Origin: Vreelandella rituensis | GTDB lineage: Bacteria > Pseudomonadota > Gammaproteobacteria > Pseudomonadales > Halomonadaceae | NCBI RefSeq assembly: GCF_003336665.1 | Contig: NZ_QPIJ01000001.1 | Coordinates: forward strand, 300,812-364,811 | Length of the DNA: 64,000 nucleotides | Direction of reading: 5' to 3' | In this document: positions 8,996-18,190 of the stretch, piece by piece | How positions within the stretch are numbered: the first letter of the stretch is position 1 | Layout of the letters: the number at the start of each line of letters is the position of its first letter | The notes under the pieces: model-generated | Seen by the model: the letters and a program-made list of their open reading frames with translations, nothing else | What the model was told of the DNA's origin: nothing | Database searches by the model: none | Position numbers and translations under genes: made by a program

Positions 8996-9667
8996 TTACA
9001 GGCGGAACTTGGCGGTCCAATCGTCAGCGCCAACGGTTCCGCTCACGATCAACGGGGAGCTTGCGCTGTTGTAGACACCATTAGCGGCATAGCCCAGTAC
9101 AGTGCCAAGGTCTTCGTCGGTGTAACGTGCCACCAGGCGGGAGGCGACGGTTTCCGGCAGGTCGGCGAAGGTCACGAACTCAACTTGGCTACCCGCAGCA
9201 AGGGGGGCTTCTGCTCCATCTTCAAACGCCACCGTATAAGCACCAAGCATGTTGGTGCTGTTCAGGCCGCTGTAGTTGGGACGATGGCCGGACGATTCGT
9301 AACAGGACGTGAAATCTGCATGCACGCCGACGCCACGGAAGATCAAGTCTTCGAGCTCACCTGGAGCACCAGCCGCCGACATCTGATTGACAGTGTTGGT
9401 CCGCAGGCCACAGCTCGCCGCGATCACGCCCACATCACCACGGACGTTGTTCATGATCCGTTCGATCTGGGTGGACTCGGTGCTGTCCTGAGGCGAGGTC
9501 ATGCTGGGGGCGATGATCGCGAGAATCGCGCCGATCACGCCGATGACGATGATCAGCTCGATCAGGGTGAAGCCCTGCTGCTTACGGGCCTTGCGTGCCT
9601 TGTGCAGATCACGCTTTGCACGCTTGGAGAGCAGTGCCGGGGTTTGGAACATGGATTTCAGTTTCAT
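8996..9667 (-). CDS. Major type IVb prepilin
   Basis: A 223-residue prepilin with a long, basic 32-residue leader ending KQQG, then the processing site G-FTLIELIIVIGVIGAI. The glycine, the +1 Phe and Glu+5 are all present. A long leader is characteristic of type IVb pilins (TcpA, BfpA, R64 PilS), and the mature protein of about 190 residues fits. Two cysteines flank the central region (ASCGLRT and TSCYES), probably one of the pilin disulfides. AAGGTAGG lies upstream of ATG 9667. No prepilin peptidase gene is visible in the window. Confidence 0.88.
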   Translation of the reverse strand: MKLKSMFQTPALLSKRAKRDLHKARKARKQQGFTLIELIIVIGVIGAILAIIAPSMTSPQDSTESTQIERIMNNVRGDVGVIAASCGLRTNTVNQMSAAGAPGELEDLIFRGVGVHADFTSCYESSGHRPNYSGLNSTNMLGAYTVAFEDGAEAPLAAGSQVEFVTFADLPETVASRLVARYTDEDLGTVLGYAANGVYNSASSPLIVSGTVGADDWTAKFRL

Positions 9668-9734
9668 GCTGGTTTCCTACCTTCTTTAGGGAAAGCCTGA
9701 CGGCTCGCTACGTTTCGGACCCGAAGGCCCACTC

Positions 9735-10805
9735 TCAAAGGGTGATATGCACCCAGTTACCCGCGTCGTTCACCACATCCTTGCGAAAGCGAATGGCGCC
9801 ATAAAACGGGGGCTTGTCTGGGTCCATCGTTACGCCTGGCGGGATGTAGTTGGGGCAAAACTCGATGGACTTGCCCCACGCCGTGCGTCCGTGCTCCTGG
9901 TACACCAGCCCGACGCGGGAAAGCACATCGGGCGATGTTGAGGATGAATCGATGTCAGTCAGCGAAATCCAGTTTTGGTAGCAGCGCGCATTGCCGGCGC
10001 CAGCCAGGTTGGAAACACTGCCGTCATCGGTTGCGCCGGTCAGCTGGCGGTAATCCTGATCACCGTCGCTTGCCGGATAGAAGTTGCTGTATTCGTTGTT
10101 CAGCAGCTCGCGGTCCATGTCGTTGGCACGTTCAGCGGACACGTAATCGCTGAGTGCCTGACGAATGCGTGTCACTCGCTGAGCGGTGGTGCCCAGAAGT
10201 GATTCTTGGAGGACGCGGTTACTGAACTGGTAGGCGGGAATCTCGGTACCCAAGGAGGGGTGAAATTGCGGGTCGCCGTTACTGTCGAGCGTCACCAGAG
10301 CGTCCGGCGCCAGCCCTTTATCCTGAGCATCGGCCAACATCAGCACGGTGGCATGCTGAATGGTCAGGGTGAGCATGGGACCGCCGCTTGCCCCGAACAG
10401 GGGTTCGTCGTCCGTCCGCTCAAACTTGCGGTAGCTGCGCTGGTTCTTGTTGGCGGTACCGTCATGGCGGGCCTTGTGCGGCGAGAGCCCTCGGGCGATA
10501 TACAGGGCGTCAAGCACCCCGCCGGTGTCGTGGAGAATGTCGCTACTGTTCGGCACCGGATAGTCGTCGGGGATGTCGTCCGGCAGGCTGCCCACCACCT
10601 GCTGGCGAGTGGCGTACTGGGCCATGCTGCGCCCCACCAGCATGTTCTCGTAGGCATCCTGTTCCTGCTTGGCAATGCGCTGCATGGTGAGCATCCGCCC
10701 TGCCGCCGACGAAAAGATGGCCAGCACCACGCCGAGCGCGAACATCACGATGAGCAGCTCGATCAAGGTGAAACCGGATTGCCGGCGAAATGGGATGCGC
10801 ATCAT
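9735..10805 (-). CDS. Large prepilin-like protein (minor or tip pilin)
   Basis: A 356-residue protein with a short leader (about 11 residues) and the prepilin signal G-FTLIELLIVMFALGVVLA, so it is processed by a prepilin peptidase and inserted into the pilus. The mature part (about 345 residues) is larger than a major pilin and resembles PilV-type or minor tip pilins only in layout. It starts at tandem ATGs (10805, 10802) with AAGGAG upstream. It sits between the secretin and the major pilin. Role as initiator or adhesin of the pilus is inference. Confidence 0.75.
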   Translation of the reverse strand: MMRIPFRRQSGFTLIELLIVMFALGVVLAIFSSAAGRMLTMQRIAKQEQDAYENMLVGRSMAQYATRQQVVGSLPDDIPDDYPVPNSSDILHDTGGVLDALYIARGLSPHKARHDGTANKNQRSYRKFERTDDEPLFGASGGPMLTLTIQHATVLMLADAQDKGLAPDALVTLDSNGDPQFHPSLGTEIPAYQFSNRVLQESLLGTTAQRVTRIRQALSDYVSAERANDMDRELLNNEYSNFYPASDGDQDYRQLTGATDDGSVSNLAGAGNARCYQNWISLTDIDSSSTSPDVLSRVGLVYQEHGRTAWGKSIEFCPNYIPPGVTMDPDKPPFYGAIRFRKDVVNDAGNWVHITL

Positions 10806-10814
10806 GCCCTCTCC

Positions 10815-12620
10815 TTAAAGTCGGCTCGGCAGGTCGTTGGGGGATTCATCGACGCTGACAGAGAGAATGACGTAGTAGGTCACGGCCTGATTCGACGCCG
10901 CTGACTGGCCGAAAATACCGCCCAGCGCTTTCTGTTGGCGCAGCTGCGTCACACCGCTTTCGTCCTGGGAGGCCGTGGTGAATTTCTGGCCGCCGACGAT
11001 GATCGTCTCGCCGTCACGCAGCAGCAGTTCGCCGCTGAGCAAGATGTTTTCGATCAGTGGCACCCGCACCGGGATGGCCTGGATATTGGAGCCTGCCGCC
11101 AGGTAGGAGGTATCCTCCTGCCAGCCGGTCAGGTAGCGCTGGGTGATGCCGAGCTGGGTTCTCACCAAGCGACGGTCGATGTCATAGGACGGATTGACGT
11201 TGATGATCGATCCGATCCGGCGCTCGATTTCCTTGGATTCGATAGAAACGAGCACGGCGCCGCCTTCGGTCGCGGTGGTCTCTTGGCTGTAGCGGAAATA
11301 AACCACGGGCGAGGTGCGCTTGAAGGTGGTCGGCACCCCGGAGACGGTGGTGATGACCGGCTCGTTCTCGATCGACACGCTGCCCTGGGATTCCAGCCAG
11401 CCAAGGAACAGCTGCGCCCCGTCGATGCGACCACCAACGAAGCTGTTGGCGATGGCGCCAGCGGCGGTAATGTCGGTGCGGTTGCGCCCTGCGTCTTCCA
11501 GCGTCAGGCCGCCGAGGACATTGTTCTGTACCGCCAGGCCGGTCTTGGCCAATTCACCTGCGAACAGCGACAGGTCGAGCCCTTCGGTCTTGTCTTCGGT
11601 GGAACGGAATAGAACGATCTTGGCCTGGAGGGTAATGCGGGTATTGAGCATCTTGTTCAGACGCTCGAAATACTCGCCGAGCTCATCCTGAATCCAGCGA
11701 GGTGCCTGGACAGTGACAGTGCCTGTGTTGGGATTGACCGTATGTCGGCAGGCACTGGTTTCCTCAAGTGAGCCTTGCACGATGCGGGCAGCATCGTTTT
11801 GCAGGGTCTGTGCCAGCAACTGATCGGGGTCGTTACTGCTGTATCGATTTGCGGCTGACCCAACGGCCTCTCCCTCGCCGGGGGCAAGGATGGTGCAGCG
11901 GGCCAGAATTTCTTCTTCCAGGCTTTCCCAGAAATTATTGGTGGCCTGGATACCCATTTCGTCGGCTTCGGCTTCCTCCCCTGCGGCCGCTTCTTCATCG
12001 AGCTTGCCGAGCTTGCCGGAGTCGTAATTGGAGATGCGGTTGTTCAGGGTCAGGGTGTAAGAGCGACGCGGCAAATGGGTGATCCGCACCATGCGCGAAC
12101 TGTCATCCACCTCATAGTCCACGCCCATGCTGCCCAGGATCATGCGCAGGGCATCCTGAGCGTTGCTGTCATGAATCGACAGGCCGGCGTAGTAGTGGCT
12201 ATTGAGCGGAATGTCGCTGGTGATGTTGAGCCCCTGGCGCGAGAACATCTTCATGATCTGCATGAGGCTAATGGGGCCGTTTTCGGCCTCGCTCACGGTC
12301 ATCGAAAACGGGATGCTCTTGAGCCACTGGCCGTTGTCACGCTCACGGGGACGGACATCCACGTAGACATCATGGACACGCTGCACGCTGGACAGGGAGC
12401 GATCGGGCGTCACCTGGCGCTCGAGAAACAAGGCTTCGGCTTCGGAGATCGAACTCTTGGCGCTATCGTGAAACGGCAGCACGATGCGTGGGTCGTCGCC
12501 GGAGGTGGCGCAACCGCTTAGCGCCAGCGCGATTGAAGCCGCTAGCAGTGTTTTGCCGAGATAGGCGCCAGGGCGTTTGGCAAGCACGGCGCGAAAGGCA
12601 CTGGCGCGATCAAACGTCAT
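10815..12620 (-). CDS. PilN-like outer-membrane secretin lipoprotein
   Basis: A 601-residue secretin of the PilN/BfpB/TcpC group, which forms the outer-membrane channel of type IVb pili. It carries a lipobox (LALSGC) near residue 35, an N-domain region with the STN-like segment around residues 110-185, an acidic insert near 215-235, and the conserved secretin core at the C-terminus (PVRVPLIENILLSGELLLRDGETIIVGG). The start is taken as ATG 12620, which overlaps the previous stop as TAATG; ATG 12629 is also possible. Neighbours are the TcpQ-like gene before it and the prepilins after it. Confidence 0.88.
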   Translation of the reverse strand: MTFDRASAFRAVLAKRPGAYLGKTLLAASIALALSGCATSGDDPRIVLPFHDSAKSSISEAEALFLERQVTPDRSLSSVQRVHDVYVDVRPRERDNGQWLKSIPFSMTVSEAENGPISLMQIMKMFSRQGLNITSDIPLNSHYYAGLSIHDSNAQDALRMILGSMGVDYEVDDSSRMVRITHLPRRSYTLTLNNRISNYDSGKLGKLDEEAAAGEEAEADEMGIQATNNFWESLEEEILARCTILAPGEGEAVGSAANRYSSNDPDQLLAQTLQNDAARIVQGSLEETSACRHTVNPNTGTVTVQAPRWIQDELGEYFERLNKMLNTRITLQAKIVLFRSTEDKTEGLDLSLFAGELAKTGLAVQNNVLGGLTLEDAGRNRTDITAAGAIANSFVGGRIDGAQLFLGWLESQGSVSIENEPVITTVSGVPTTFKRTSPVVYFRYSQETTATEGGAVLVSIESKEIERRIGSIINVNPSYDIDRRLVRTQLGITQRYLTGWQEDTSYLAAGSNIQAIPVRVPLIENILLSGELLLRDGETIIVGGQKFTTASQDESGVTQLRQQKALGGIFGQSAASNQAVTYYVILSVSVDESPNDLPSRL

Positions 12621-12994
12621 TAAAGGCATGGCTCCCCCTGAGGCAGCACCTGGGCCACGCCATTGCCGGTATAAAGGCACAGGCGCACTGGGTAGGGTTC
12701 CATCAGTTGGGTGAGCGCTGAGACCGCGCTGGGGGCTTTTAGCCGGAAACTCTGGGGGATATTGAAATCGAGCTTGCCTTCGGGATCGGGTGTCCAGATG
12801 AGGGTGCTGTAACCGGCTTGGGCGGCCATGGTCTTCACGGACTCGGAGAGCCAGCCCTGGCGCACATCATAGTGGCGCGAGTCCTCGAAGCGGATGGTGT
12901 CGACCGCATCGATTGCGGGCACGGCGGCAGCGTGCGAGGCCGACGTAAACATCAGCGTGATAACGGCTAGTGACGAGCAAACCCGTTTATGCAT
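12620..12994 (-). CDS. TcpQ/PilL-like pilus protein
   Basis: A 124-residue periplasmic protein starting at ATG 12994 (AAGGGAC upstream). It has a signal peptide (SSLAVITLMFTSASHAAA) and then a domain like the TcpQ C-terminal domain: W-x-SES-V-xxxAxxAGY near residues 52-70, Y-xL-W-x-PDPEGKLD, and a closing LVxxFxP/LxPYP-like stretch. In toxin-coregulated pilus and R64 systems this protein stabilises the secretin. It is the first gene of the leftward pilus operon and overlaps the secretin by one base. Confidence 0.75.
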   Translation of the reverse strand: MHKRVCSSLAVITLMFTSASHAAAVPAIDAVDTIRFEDSRHYDVRQGWLSESVKTMAAQAGYSTLIWTPDPEGKLDFNIPQSFRLKAPSAVSALTQLMEPYPVRLCLYTGNGVAQVLPQGEPCL

Positions 12995-13115
12995 GTCCCT
13001 TGGTTCCCTTGTGGCATTCGTGCCGGATTTGAGCAGCCTGATACTTGAACGTGGCGGCAAGTGCGCCAGCCTAGATCATGCGAATATTCCGGTGATGTGA
13101 GTAGTGTACCATTTT

Positions 13116-13141
13116 GGAAAGTTGCTTGGGGAAAGTTGCTT
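13116..13141. repeat. Tandem 12-bp repeat upstream of the pilus operon
   Basis: GGAAAGTTGCTT occurs at 13116-13127 and again at 13130-13141, a 14-base period, with a related inverted AAAAGCAACG at 13149-13158. It lies about 120 bases upstream of the first pilus gene and could be an activator or repressor site. The rest of 12995-13372 holds no gene I can support. Confidence 0.4.
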
Positions 13142-13372
13142 TACGGCCAAAAGCAACGAATTGGGCTAAACGGTGCTTATGGCGGGAATGTAGCGGAGTC
13201 GCATGCTGGATAAAGCCATACGCTGGGCCGTCTAGGTAAGGGTAAAGGGCGTCAATCTAGGTCTATCTGATGGTTATGTCAGGTTATCGGAAATAGTGAG
13301 GTGTTCGACCAGTAGGCCCGGCAGAAATTTGCTAAAGTGGGTTTGAAGAACCGCTTTCTGAGGATGATGCCC

Positions 13373-13999
13373 ATGGGATTTTTCAGCTGGAAAACCGCCG
13401 ACACACAGGAAAGTATTCCGGCGTGTAGCCACAACAGGCGAATGGTGTATCTGCTGCAGCCGGGAGGAGAGCCTCCTATCGGTGAGGGTGGCTACCAAGG
13501 CAATGGAAGTTTTGGCGGCGTCGATGCCCATGTCTGGCTGGCGGAGCGCAACCTGGCGGGCCATCCCGGGGTGAACATCGACGCCATGGACGAGGAGCAG
13601 AAGCGAGAAATGGGTATCGAACTTCTCCTGGGCGGCGTCATGCAAGATCAGGAGACGGGCGACTACTGGCACATCATGTCCGATCTGCGGCCACTGGTGC
13701 CGGGTCATTATTTCGCAGGGACGTTTGGCCAGACGATTCCTGAGTTGGGGCAGACCCCTGCCGAGCTTGAAGCCTCTGGGCGTTTTTGCGAGATTCCGCT
13801 AGGCGAGCTGATGGCGATTCCCTTTCCGCTGAAATTCAGCTTTGATCCCGAGGCGCAGTATGAAGCCCTTGAGGGCTCGAAAATCTGTCCGCGCCAAGGT
13901 GAGCCGCTGCCACCTGACGATGAGATCAGCGCCTGGGGCGATGGCTCTGCCCCTAGCTATCCGGTCACTGGGTCGCCTTCCAAGGGGCCGTCGATGTGA
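13373..13999 (+). CDS. Conserved hypothetical plasmid/phage protein (MGFFSWKT type)
   Basis: A 208-residue protein whose start MGFFSWKTADTQESIP is a recurrent N-terminus among hypothetical proteins of phages and plasmids. ATG 13373 is chosen over 13364 and 13367 because AGGA lies 8 bases upstream. The protein is rich in Gly, Pro and acidic residues, has no signal peptide or membrane segment, and has a conserved-looking core near residues 25-90 (YLLQP...GxGVFGGxD-like). It stands alone between the pilus operon and the origin. The function is unknown. Confidence 0.65.
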   Translation: MGFFSWKTADTQESIPACSHNRRMVYLLQPGGEPPIGEGGYQGNGSFGGVDAHVWLAERNLAGHPGVNIDAMDEEQKREMGIELLLGGVMQDQETGDYWHIMSDLRPLVPGHYFAGTFGQTIPELGQTPAELEASGRFCEIPLGELMAIPFPLKFSFDPEAQYEALEGSKICPRQGEPLPPDDEISAWGDGSAPSYPVTGSPSKGPSM

Positions 14000-14136
14000 T
14001 CGCTTGTGTGAGCGCGAAAGAGCATGCGGTTCACCGCTCTGGGTGAGCCGCAACAAGGTCTTTTTACGGAAAGGAATAAAGGAACAAAAGAAGGCGGTCT
14101 ATTTGTCGCAATATTTCAGTGGCTTATACGCTCTGC

Positions 14137-15045
14137 TGTGACAAGGACTGCCTAGTGGCGACGACACGGACTACCGACTCAGCGTGACGCCAGCTACCTA
14201 GCCCTTCTCCCGCCAACGCCAGCTGCGACACGAACTACCGAGTATTTATCGCGCTGTGCGACACGAACTACCTAGTAGCCCCGTTCTGTGCGACACAAAC
14301 TACCTAGCTTCCCAGCTGGTGCGACACGAACTACCTAGCTGCTGTGTCTGCCGAGCCTCGTTTTTCGCCGTATTTTGAGGGGTGCGACACGAACTACCTA
14401 GTTCGGGTGACACAAACTACCTAGCTGCCCTCCTAGTGCTCTCCTTCTGCGCGCCAGCCGCGAGCCAGGTCACTGTGCTAAGCAGTTTTTGTCGCATCGT
14501 GACGCCTTGGGAGAGCGAAATTCACCGGATGGGAGGGGTAACTAGGTAGTCGTTGTCGCAGCTTGGCCCTATTCCACCGGCCCTGCGACGGCAACTACCT
14601 AGCCGGGCGCCAGGTCTTGGCGTTGCGCCCTTCGCTTCCCTGCTAACTTTTCCACCACCCGTTGGCATAAGCCATACGGTAAAACAGCATCTTAGCGACC
14701 ATTTTTCACCGGATGCTGACATAAAATGTCCGGGTAAACGTGGCATAAAGTTAAACGTGCGTTCGGACAGGTTGCTGACCAACGTTATTACGAAACATAT
14801 CACCACGTAACTGGCTGATGTATGACCCCTTCCCTATGCGATATGACGTTAAAAAACGGTTATGCCACGCAACGTTGAGAATTATGCCAAGTTTTTTGAA
14901 AATTATGCCAAGTTGATGTGAAAACGCCCCTACTCGGTAGTTCTTGTCGCACCTTCGACGGTATTGGCCTTCAAGCTAGGTAGTTCGTGTCGCAGCAGGC
15001 GAGACTGTCCGTTTATTTTTCATTCGTGCGACGTGAGCTACCTAG
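14137..15045. repeat. Origin of replication: iteron array
   Basis: About fourteen copies of a repeat with consensus TGCGACACGAACTACCTAG. Good copies begin near 14256, 14288, 14319 and 14382, with related or weaker ones near 14137, 14158, 14183, 14224, 14406, 14584 and 15026, and inverted copies near 14542, 14932 and 14972. The core copies are spaced about 31-32 bases or twice that, roughly three helical turns. The last copy ends about 50 bases before the rep start. This is the architecture of an iteron-regulated plasmid origin (oriV). The stretch 14000-15097 contains no credible gene. Confidence 0.85.
14661..14914. repeat. Second repeat set within the origin (TTATGCCA)
   Basis: A different short repeat with core TTATGCCA occurs in both directions: ATTATGCCAAGTT at 14881-14893 and 14902-14914, GTTATGCCACG at 14859, and inverted TGGCATAA at 14662 and 14741, with a weaker form at 14715. 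It lies between two blocks of iterons in the more AT-rich part of the origin, and may be a second Rep site, a host-factor site or part of the unwinding region. Confidence 0.5.
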
Positions 15046-15068
15046 TAGATAGCCGCTTGACTCGGTTA

Positions 15069-15083
15069 GGCTCTGATAGAGCC
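15069..15083. promoter_or_regulatory. Small inverted repeat before rep
   Basis: GGCTCT, three bases, AGAGCC: a perfect 6-bp inverted repeat 15 bases upstream of the rep start, between the last iteron and the Shine-Dalgarno. It may be an autoregulatory operator for Rep or a translation-control hairpin. Confidence 0.35.
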
Positions 15084-15097
15084 AAGGGGGGCGTGCG

Positions 15098-16324
15098 ATG
15101 AGTGGAAAAGAGCCTAACTACAAAAAGCTGCAAGCGCGGCGGCAAATACTCATGTCGGAGATCGACGGTGCGCCGGTCACATCGGATGATCAGAGCGATC
15201 CTGTCATTCCGCCAGGCGGCGTTGCGCAACTCAACCTGGGGCTTCTTGCACCGCCTGACCCCCAGCCGGAGTTTTTTGAAAAGGACTCGAGTGCCCTGCA
15301 GGATTTTCAGGGCGTGGTGGCCAACAATTACCGTGAGCGCGACGGCCTGTCGAATTTGTTCTCCCTCTGGGACAACATTCCCCGCTTTTCGGGCTTGGCC
15401 CTGCAGGGGCGGTTCAAGAGCGAGCCGGGGGAAGAGCCTCTGGAGATTTTCAGCCACAAGTTCGAGTTTGGCGATCAGGTCTGCGAAATGGTGCTGACCC
15501 CGGCCCAGATCAACGAGACGATCAACGGCAAGCTGTGCAGCGTGTTTTACTATCCAGGGCTCACCGAAGAACTGCTGGAGCTGTCTCTGGTGAAGATGGC
15601 CATGGATCGCACTGAGCTGTTCAAAAGCGATGTCGGCCCCGATCGCGCCTACGGTGTTTCGTTCTCGCTGTCCTCGCTGCGCACCTTCATGTCCGCCAAC
15701 AAGCGTGGCCGCACTTACCCCGAACTGATTCGCTCGCTCCAGATTCTGCACAAATGCAATTTGGAGGTGCGGATCAATAATGTGCTGCTGGCGTCCGGCC
15801 CTATCCTGCCCGATCTTTACTCCTACTCGCAGCGCGGCTTCAAACGCAATGACCCGAACGCGACTTGGGCGGCGCGCTTTCACCCGATGATTTCCATGTC
15901 GATCGAAGACCGCGCCTATCGCCAGTACAGCATTGAGCGATTGATGTGCACGCACTCCAAGTCGGCGCTGGTGCTGAGCAAAATACTGGTGACGCGGGCC
16001 AGGAACATATCGACCACCGTGCCCTTTCGTATCAGCTATCTGGAATTCGTGCGGCATTGCGGCGAGCTGCAGTATTCGCGGCGCAGCGATGGCATCCGCA
16101 AGTTCATTCAAGTGGCCGAATCGCTCAAGAAGTTCGGGACATTAAGCCGGGTCGAGTCGAAAAAAGTGATCGGTGAGCGCGGGAAGGTGATCGATGTCGA
16201 GTTGGCCTTGTACGGCAGCGCCTCCTTTATTCAGGAAGTGAAGGCCAGTCACCTGAAAGAGCGCGTCGTCTCGGAGCGTCAAGAGCCCCTGCCCCCTGCG
16301 GGTGGCAAGAAGCGGCCACGTTGA
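15098..16324 (+). CDS. Plasmid replication initiator protein
   Basis: A 408-residue protein directly downstream of the iteron array. Position, size and basic C-terminus (GGKKRPR) fit an iteron-binding initiator with winged-helix domains; segments such as YRQYSIERLMCTHSKSALVLSKILVTRA and SYLEFVRHCGELQYSRRSDGIRKF look like helix-rich DNA-binding regions. I cannot place it confidently in a named Rep family. It may be a distant RepA/TrfA-type protein. ATG 15098 has AAGGGGGG upstream. The long open frame on the opposite strand (15038-16111) is an artefact of codon bias. Transcription converges with the GHKL gene at 16377, with a hairpin between. Confidence 0.7.
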   Translation: MSGKEPNYKKLQARRQILMSEIDGAPVTSDDQSDPVIPPGGVAQLNLGLLAPPDPQPEFFEKDSSALQDFQGVVANNYRERDGLSNLFSLWDNIPRFSGLALQGRFKSEPGEEPLEIFSHKFEFGDQVCEMVLTPAQINETINGKLCSVFYYPGLTEELLELSLVKMAMDRTELFKSDVGPDRAYGVSFSLSSLRTFMSANKRGRTYPELIRSLQILHKCNLEVRINNVLLASGPILPDLYSYSQRGFKRNDPNATWAARFHPMISMSIEDRAYRQYSIERLMCTHSKSALVLSKILVTRARNISTTVPFRISYLEFVRHCGELQYSRRSDGIRKFIQVAESLKKFGTLSRVESKKVIGERGKVIDVELALYGSASFIQEVKASHLKERVVSERQEPLPPAGGKKRPR

Positions 16325-16336
16325 TTAGACGGCAAA

Positions 16337-16360
16337 GCGCCCACCGCTAGGGGTGGGCGC
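16337..16360. terminator. Intergenic hairpin between rep and the GHKL gene
   Basis: GCGCCCACC, six-base loop, GGTGGGCGC: a perfect 9-bp stem between two convergent genes. There is no T run, so it may act as a bidirectional stem terminator or mRNA stabiliser. Confidence 0.5.
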
Positions 16361-16376
16361 GTTGATCCAGTGATCC

Positions 16377-18113
16377 CTATTGGATAGAGATTCGTCTCTC
16401 GGCATCGACCGTGACCGTGAAACTCTTGCCAGCCAGCGCTTGGGCCAGATGCCCCAGTGTCTCGCTGAGGTGCTGTTGAAGTACAGCCACCGGAGAGTCG
16501 CTGGTATGCAGGATTTTCAGCTGGTAAATCTTGGTTGCGTCCTTGTCGAGCAGGGTTTCATCACGGTCTTTTTCATCACTTTCCCCGTAGGTATCCAGCG
16601 CTAGGAGCATGTCGCTGATGTGACCTTGTTCGGCTCCGCGAGTCACCAGCAGCGTCTTGCTCTCGCAATCGTAGACCGCCGCTTTTTCGACCTCCACGGC
16701 TGCGAAGCGACTATCCGAGGGAGTCAGGCTGATGCCCTCGCAGATCACCACGCTACACGGCATCCAGTCGTAAAGCGCGACCGTGGCCTCGCCCAGCACC
16801 TCGATGGGGGTGGCTTTCACCACAAAGCCATAGCTTTCAGAGCTTGCGTTGGCGTAGACATCCAGCGTATTGGCCTTCACCCAGTGACCGGCATCAAGCT
16901 GGGTGTAATTCTGGATGACGCGGGTGCGGGTGGCGGCCAGATAGGTGCACACCGCGCTGAGCGGGTCGGGTTCCTCGTATTCCAGATTGGCCAGAAACAC
17001 CTCGGCGTTGGGCTGAATGTGTTCATCGCCCCACTCGAATACGTCATTCTCGCCATAAGCCGCCAGTGCGTCGACGGTATGCACCCAGCCCTTGGGAAGC
17101 GGCAAGTCGTTGAGCAGGTGCATCATGCCCCAGTTCTGGCAGCGATGAAAAAAGCTGTCAATAAACATCTTGGCGGACAGGTTGGCCTTGGCCTCGACCA
17201 GACGGGCGCGACACAGTTCCAGCAATTCTTCCTTGATGCCTCTATAAACCGCATCACGATCGATCAGTTGGTCACGATCCGGCACACGGGCACGCACCTT
17301 GCTGCTATCAAGATGCAAAACCGACAGTCGCTCCGGGTTTATGGCCCGTTGTTCGGCCTTCATGGGGAGGTTTCGGTGGAAAGCAGCAGAAAAACCGGGG
17401 AAGTAAAAGTCGGAGCATAGGCTTTCCATGACAAAGCCTTGCAGGACTATGACCACTGCGGAATTCCAGCGCTGGAGTACGCCCTCCTCGGTGACGGGCA
17501 CCAGACAGCCTTGGAGCGCTCCGGCTTCAAGTGCCTTGCCGCCTTGCTGCTGGCGTAGCGGCGCAGGCAACAGCTCGCCATTGAACAGGATGTCGATGGG
17601 GAATGCCTGCGCGAGCGCCGCGAAAAGCTCCTGTGCCTTCTCCTCGCAAAGCGGCTGCTTTTCCTCCTTGAGCGCATCCTTGATGATGAGTGAGATACGG
17701 GTGCCCTGCTGCCCTTCGACCGCCTCAAGGTCGAGGGGCTCGAAAGCGAGGATGTCGGCGGTGTCGGCGTCGAGACGCCAGCTGCCCGACTCGACGGTAA
17801 TCCGGTCGGCGGCAAACAGCGAGGCCGCGAAACCGATCCCGAAGGGATTTTCCTGCGCCATCATGTCCATATCCTGCCACTCGGATTTGCCGATGCAGAA
17901 CAGCACTTGAGGGTCGGTGATACCGTGGCCATCGTCAGTCAGGGTCAAGATTCCGTCTACATAGTTGACTTCAACCTTGCTGGCACCTGCGCGGCGGGCG
18001 TTCTGGAGCAATTCCTTGAGGAAGGTGGTGTTACTGGTGAACTGATCTGCCAGAGTACGGATAGTGCCGTTGCGAGAAACGTCAAGAGTGATGGGTTGTG
18101 TGATTGCGTTCAT
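16377..18113 (-). CDS. GHKL-fold ATPase, HSP90-like (first of two)
   Basis: A 578-residue protein with an N-terminal GHKL ATP-binding domain: N box FLKELLQNARRAGA (about residues 31-44), G1 box LTDDGHGI (about 57-64) and G2 region NPFGIGF (about 88-94). These are the ATP and Mg contact motifs of HSP90, MutL, MORC and histidine kinases. The layout (GHKL, then a long middle and C-terminal region with no kinase phosphoacceptor) is HSP90/MORC-like. No signal peptide. It is driven by a family A promoter at 18191-18220 with a GGCAACCGC leader. A second, divergent GHKL protein is encoded at 19431. Target and function are unknown; remodelling of protein or DNA complexes during plasmid maintenance or defence is inference. 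Confidence 0.8.
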   Translation of the reverse strand: MNAITQPITLDVSRNGTIRTLADQFTSNTTFLKELLQNARRAGASKVEVNYVDGILTLTDDGHGITDPQVLFCIGKSEWQDMDMMAQENPFGIGFAASLFAADRITVESGSWRLDADTADILAFEPLDLEAVEGQQGTRISLIIKDALKEEKQPLCEEKAQELFAALAQAFPIDILFNGELLPAPLRQQQGGKALEAGALQGCLVPVTEEGVLQRWNSAVVIVLQGFVMESLCSDFYFPGFSAAFHRNLPMKAEQRAINPERLSVLHLDSSKVRARVPDRDQLIDRDAVYRGIKEELLELCRARLVEAKANLSAKMFIDSFFHRCQNWGMMHLLNDLPLPKGWVHTVDALAAYGENDVFEWGDEHIQPNAEVFLANLEYEEPDPLSAVCTYLAATRTRVIQNYTQLDAGHWVKANTLDVYANASSESYGFVVKATPIEVLGEATVALYDWMPCSVVICEGISLTPSDSRFAAVEVEKAAVYDCESKTLLVTRGAEQGHISDMLLALDTYGESDEKDRDETLLDKDATKIYQLKILHTSDSPVAVLQQHLSETLGHLAQALAGKSFTVTVDAERRISIQ

Positions 18114-18190
18114 GGCGATTGCCTCATGTCTGGGTTGGGTCGGCGGTTGCCGATGTCGCTCTGTTGTGAGCTGACAAACACAGTATTGCC

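Noticed and set aside
14137..14425. CRISPR-like spaced repeats
   Set aside because: Repeats of about 19 bases at irregular spacing, some inverted, upstream of a Rep gene: iterons, and no cas gene is present.
14522..14806. Open frames across the origin (for example 94 aa on the minus strand)
   Set aside because: They run through the iterons and inverted repeats, have no ribosome binding site, and their sequence has no coherent domain.
15038..16111. 357-aa frame opposite rep
   Set aside because: Antisense shadow of rep; it begins in the iteron region without a start signal.
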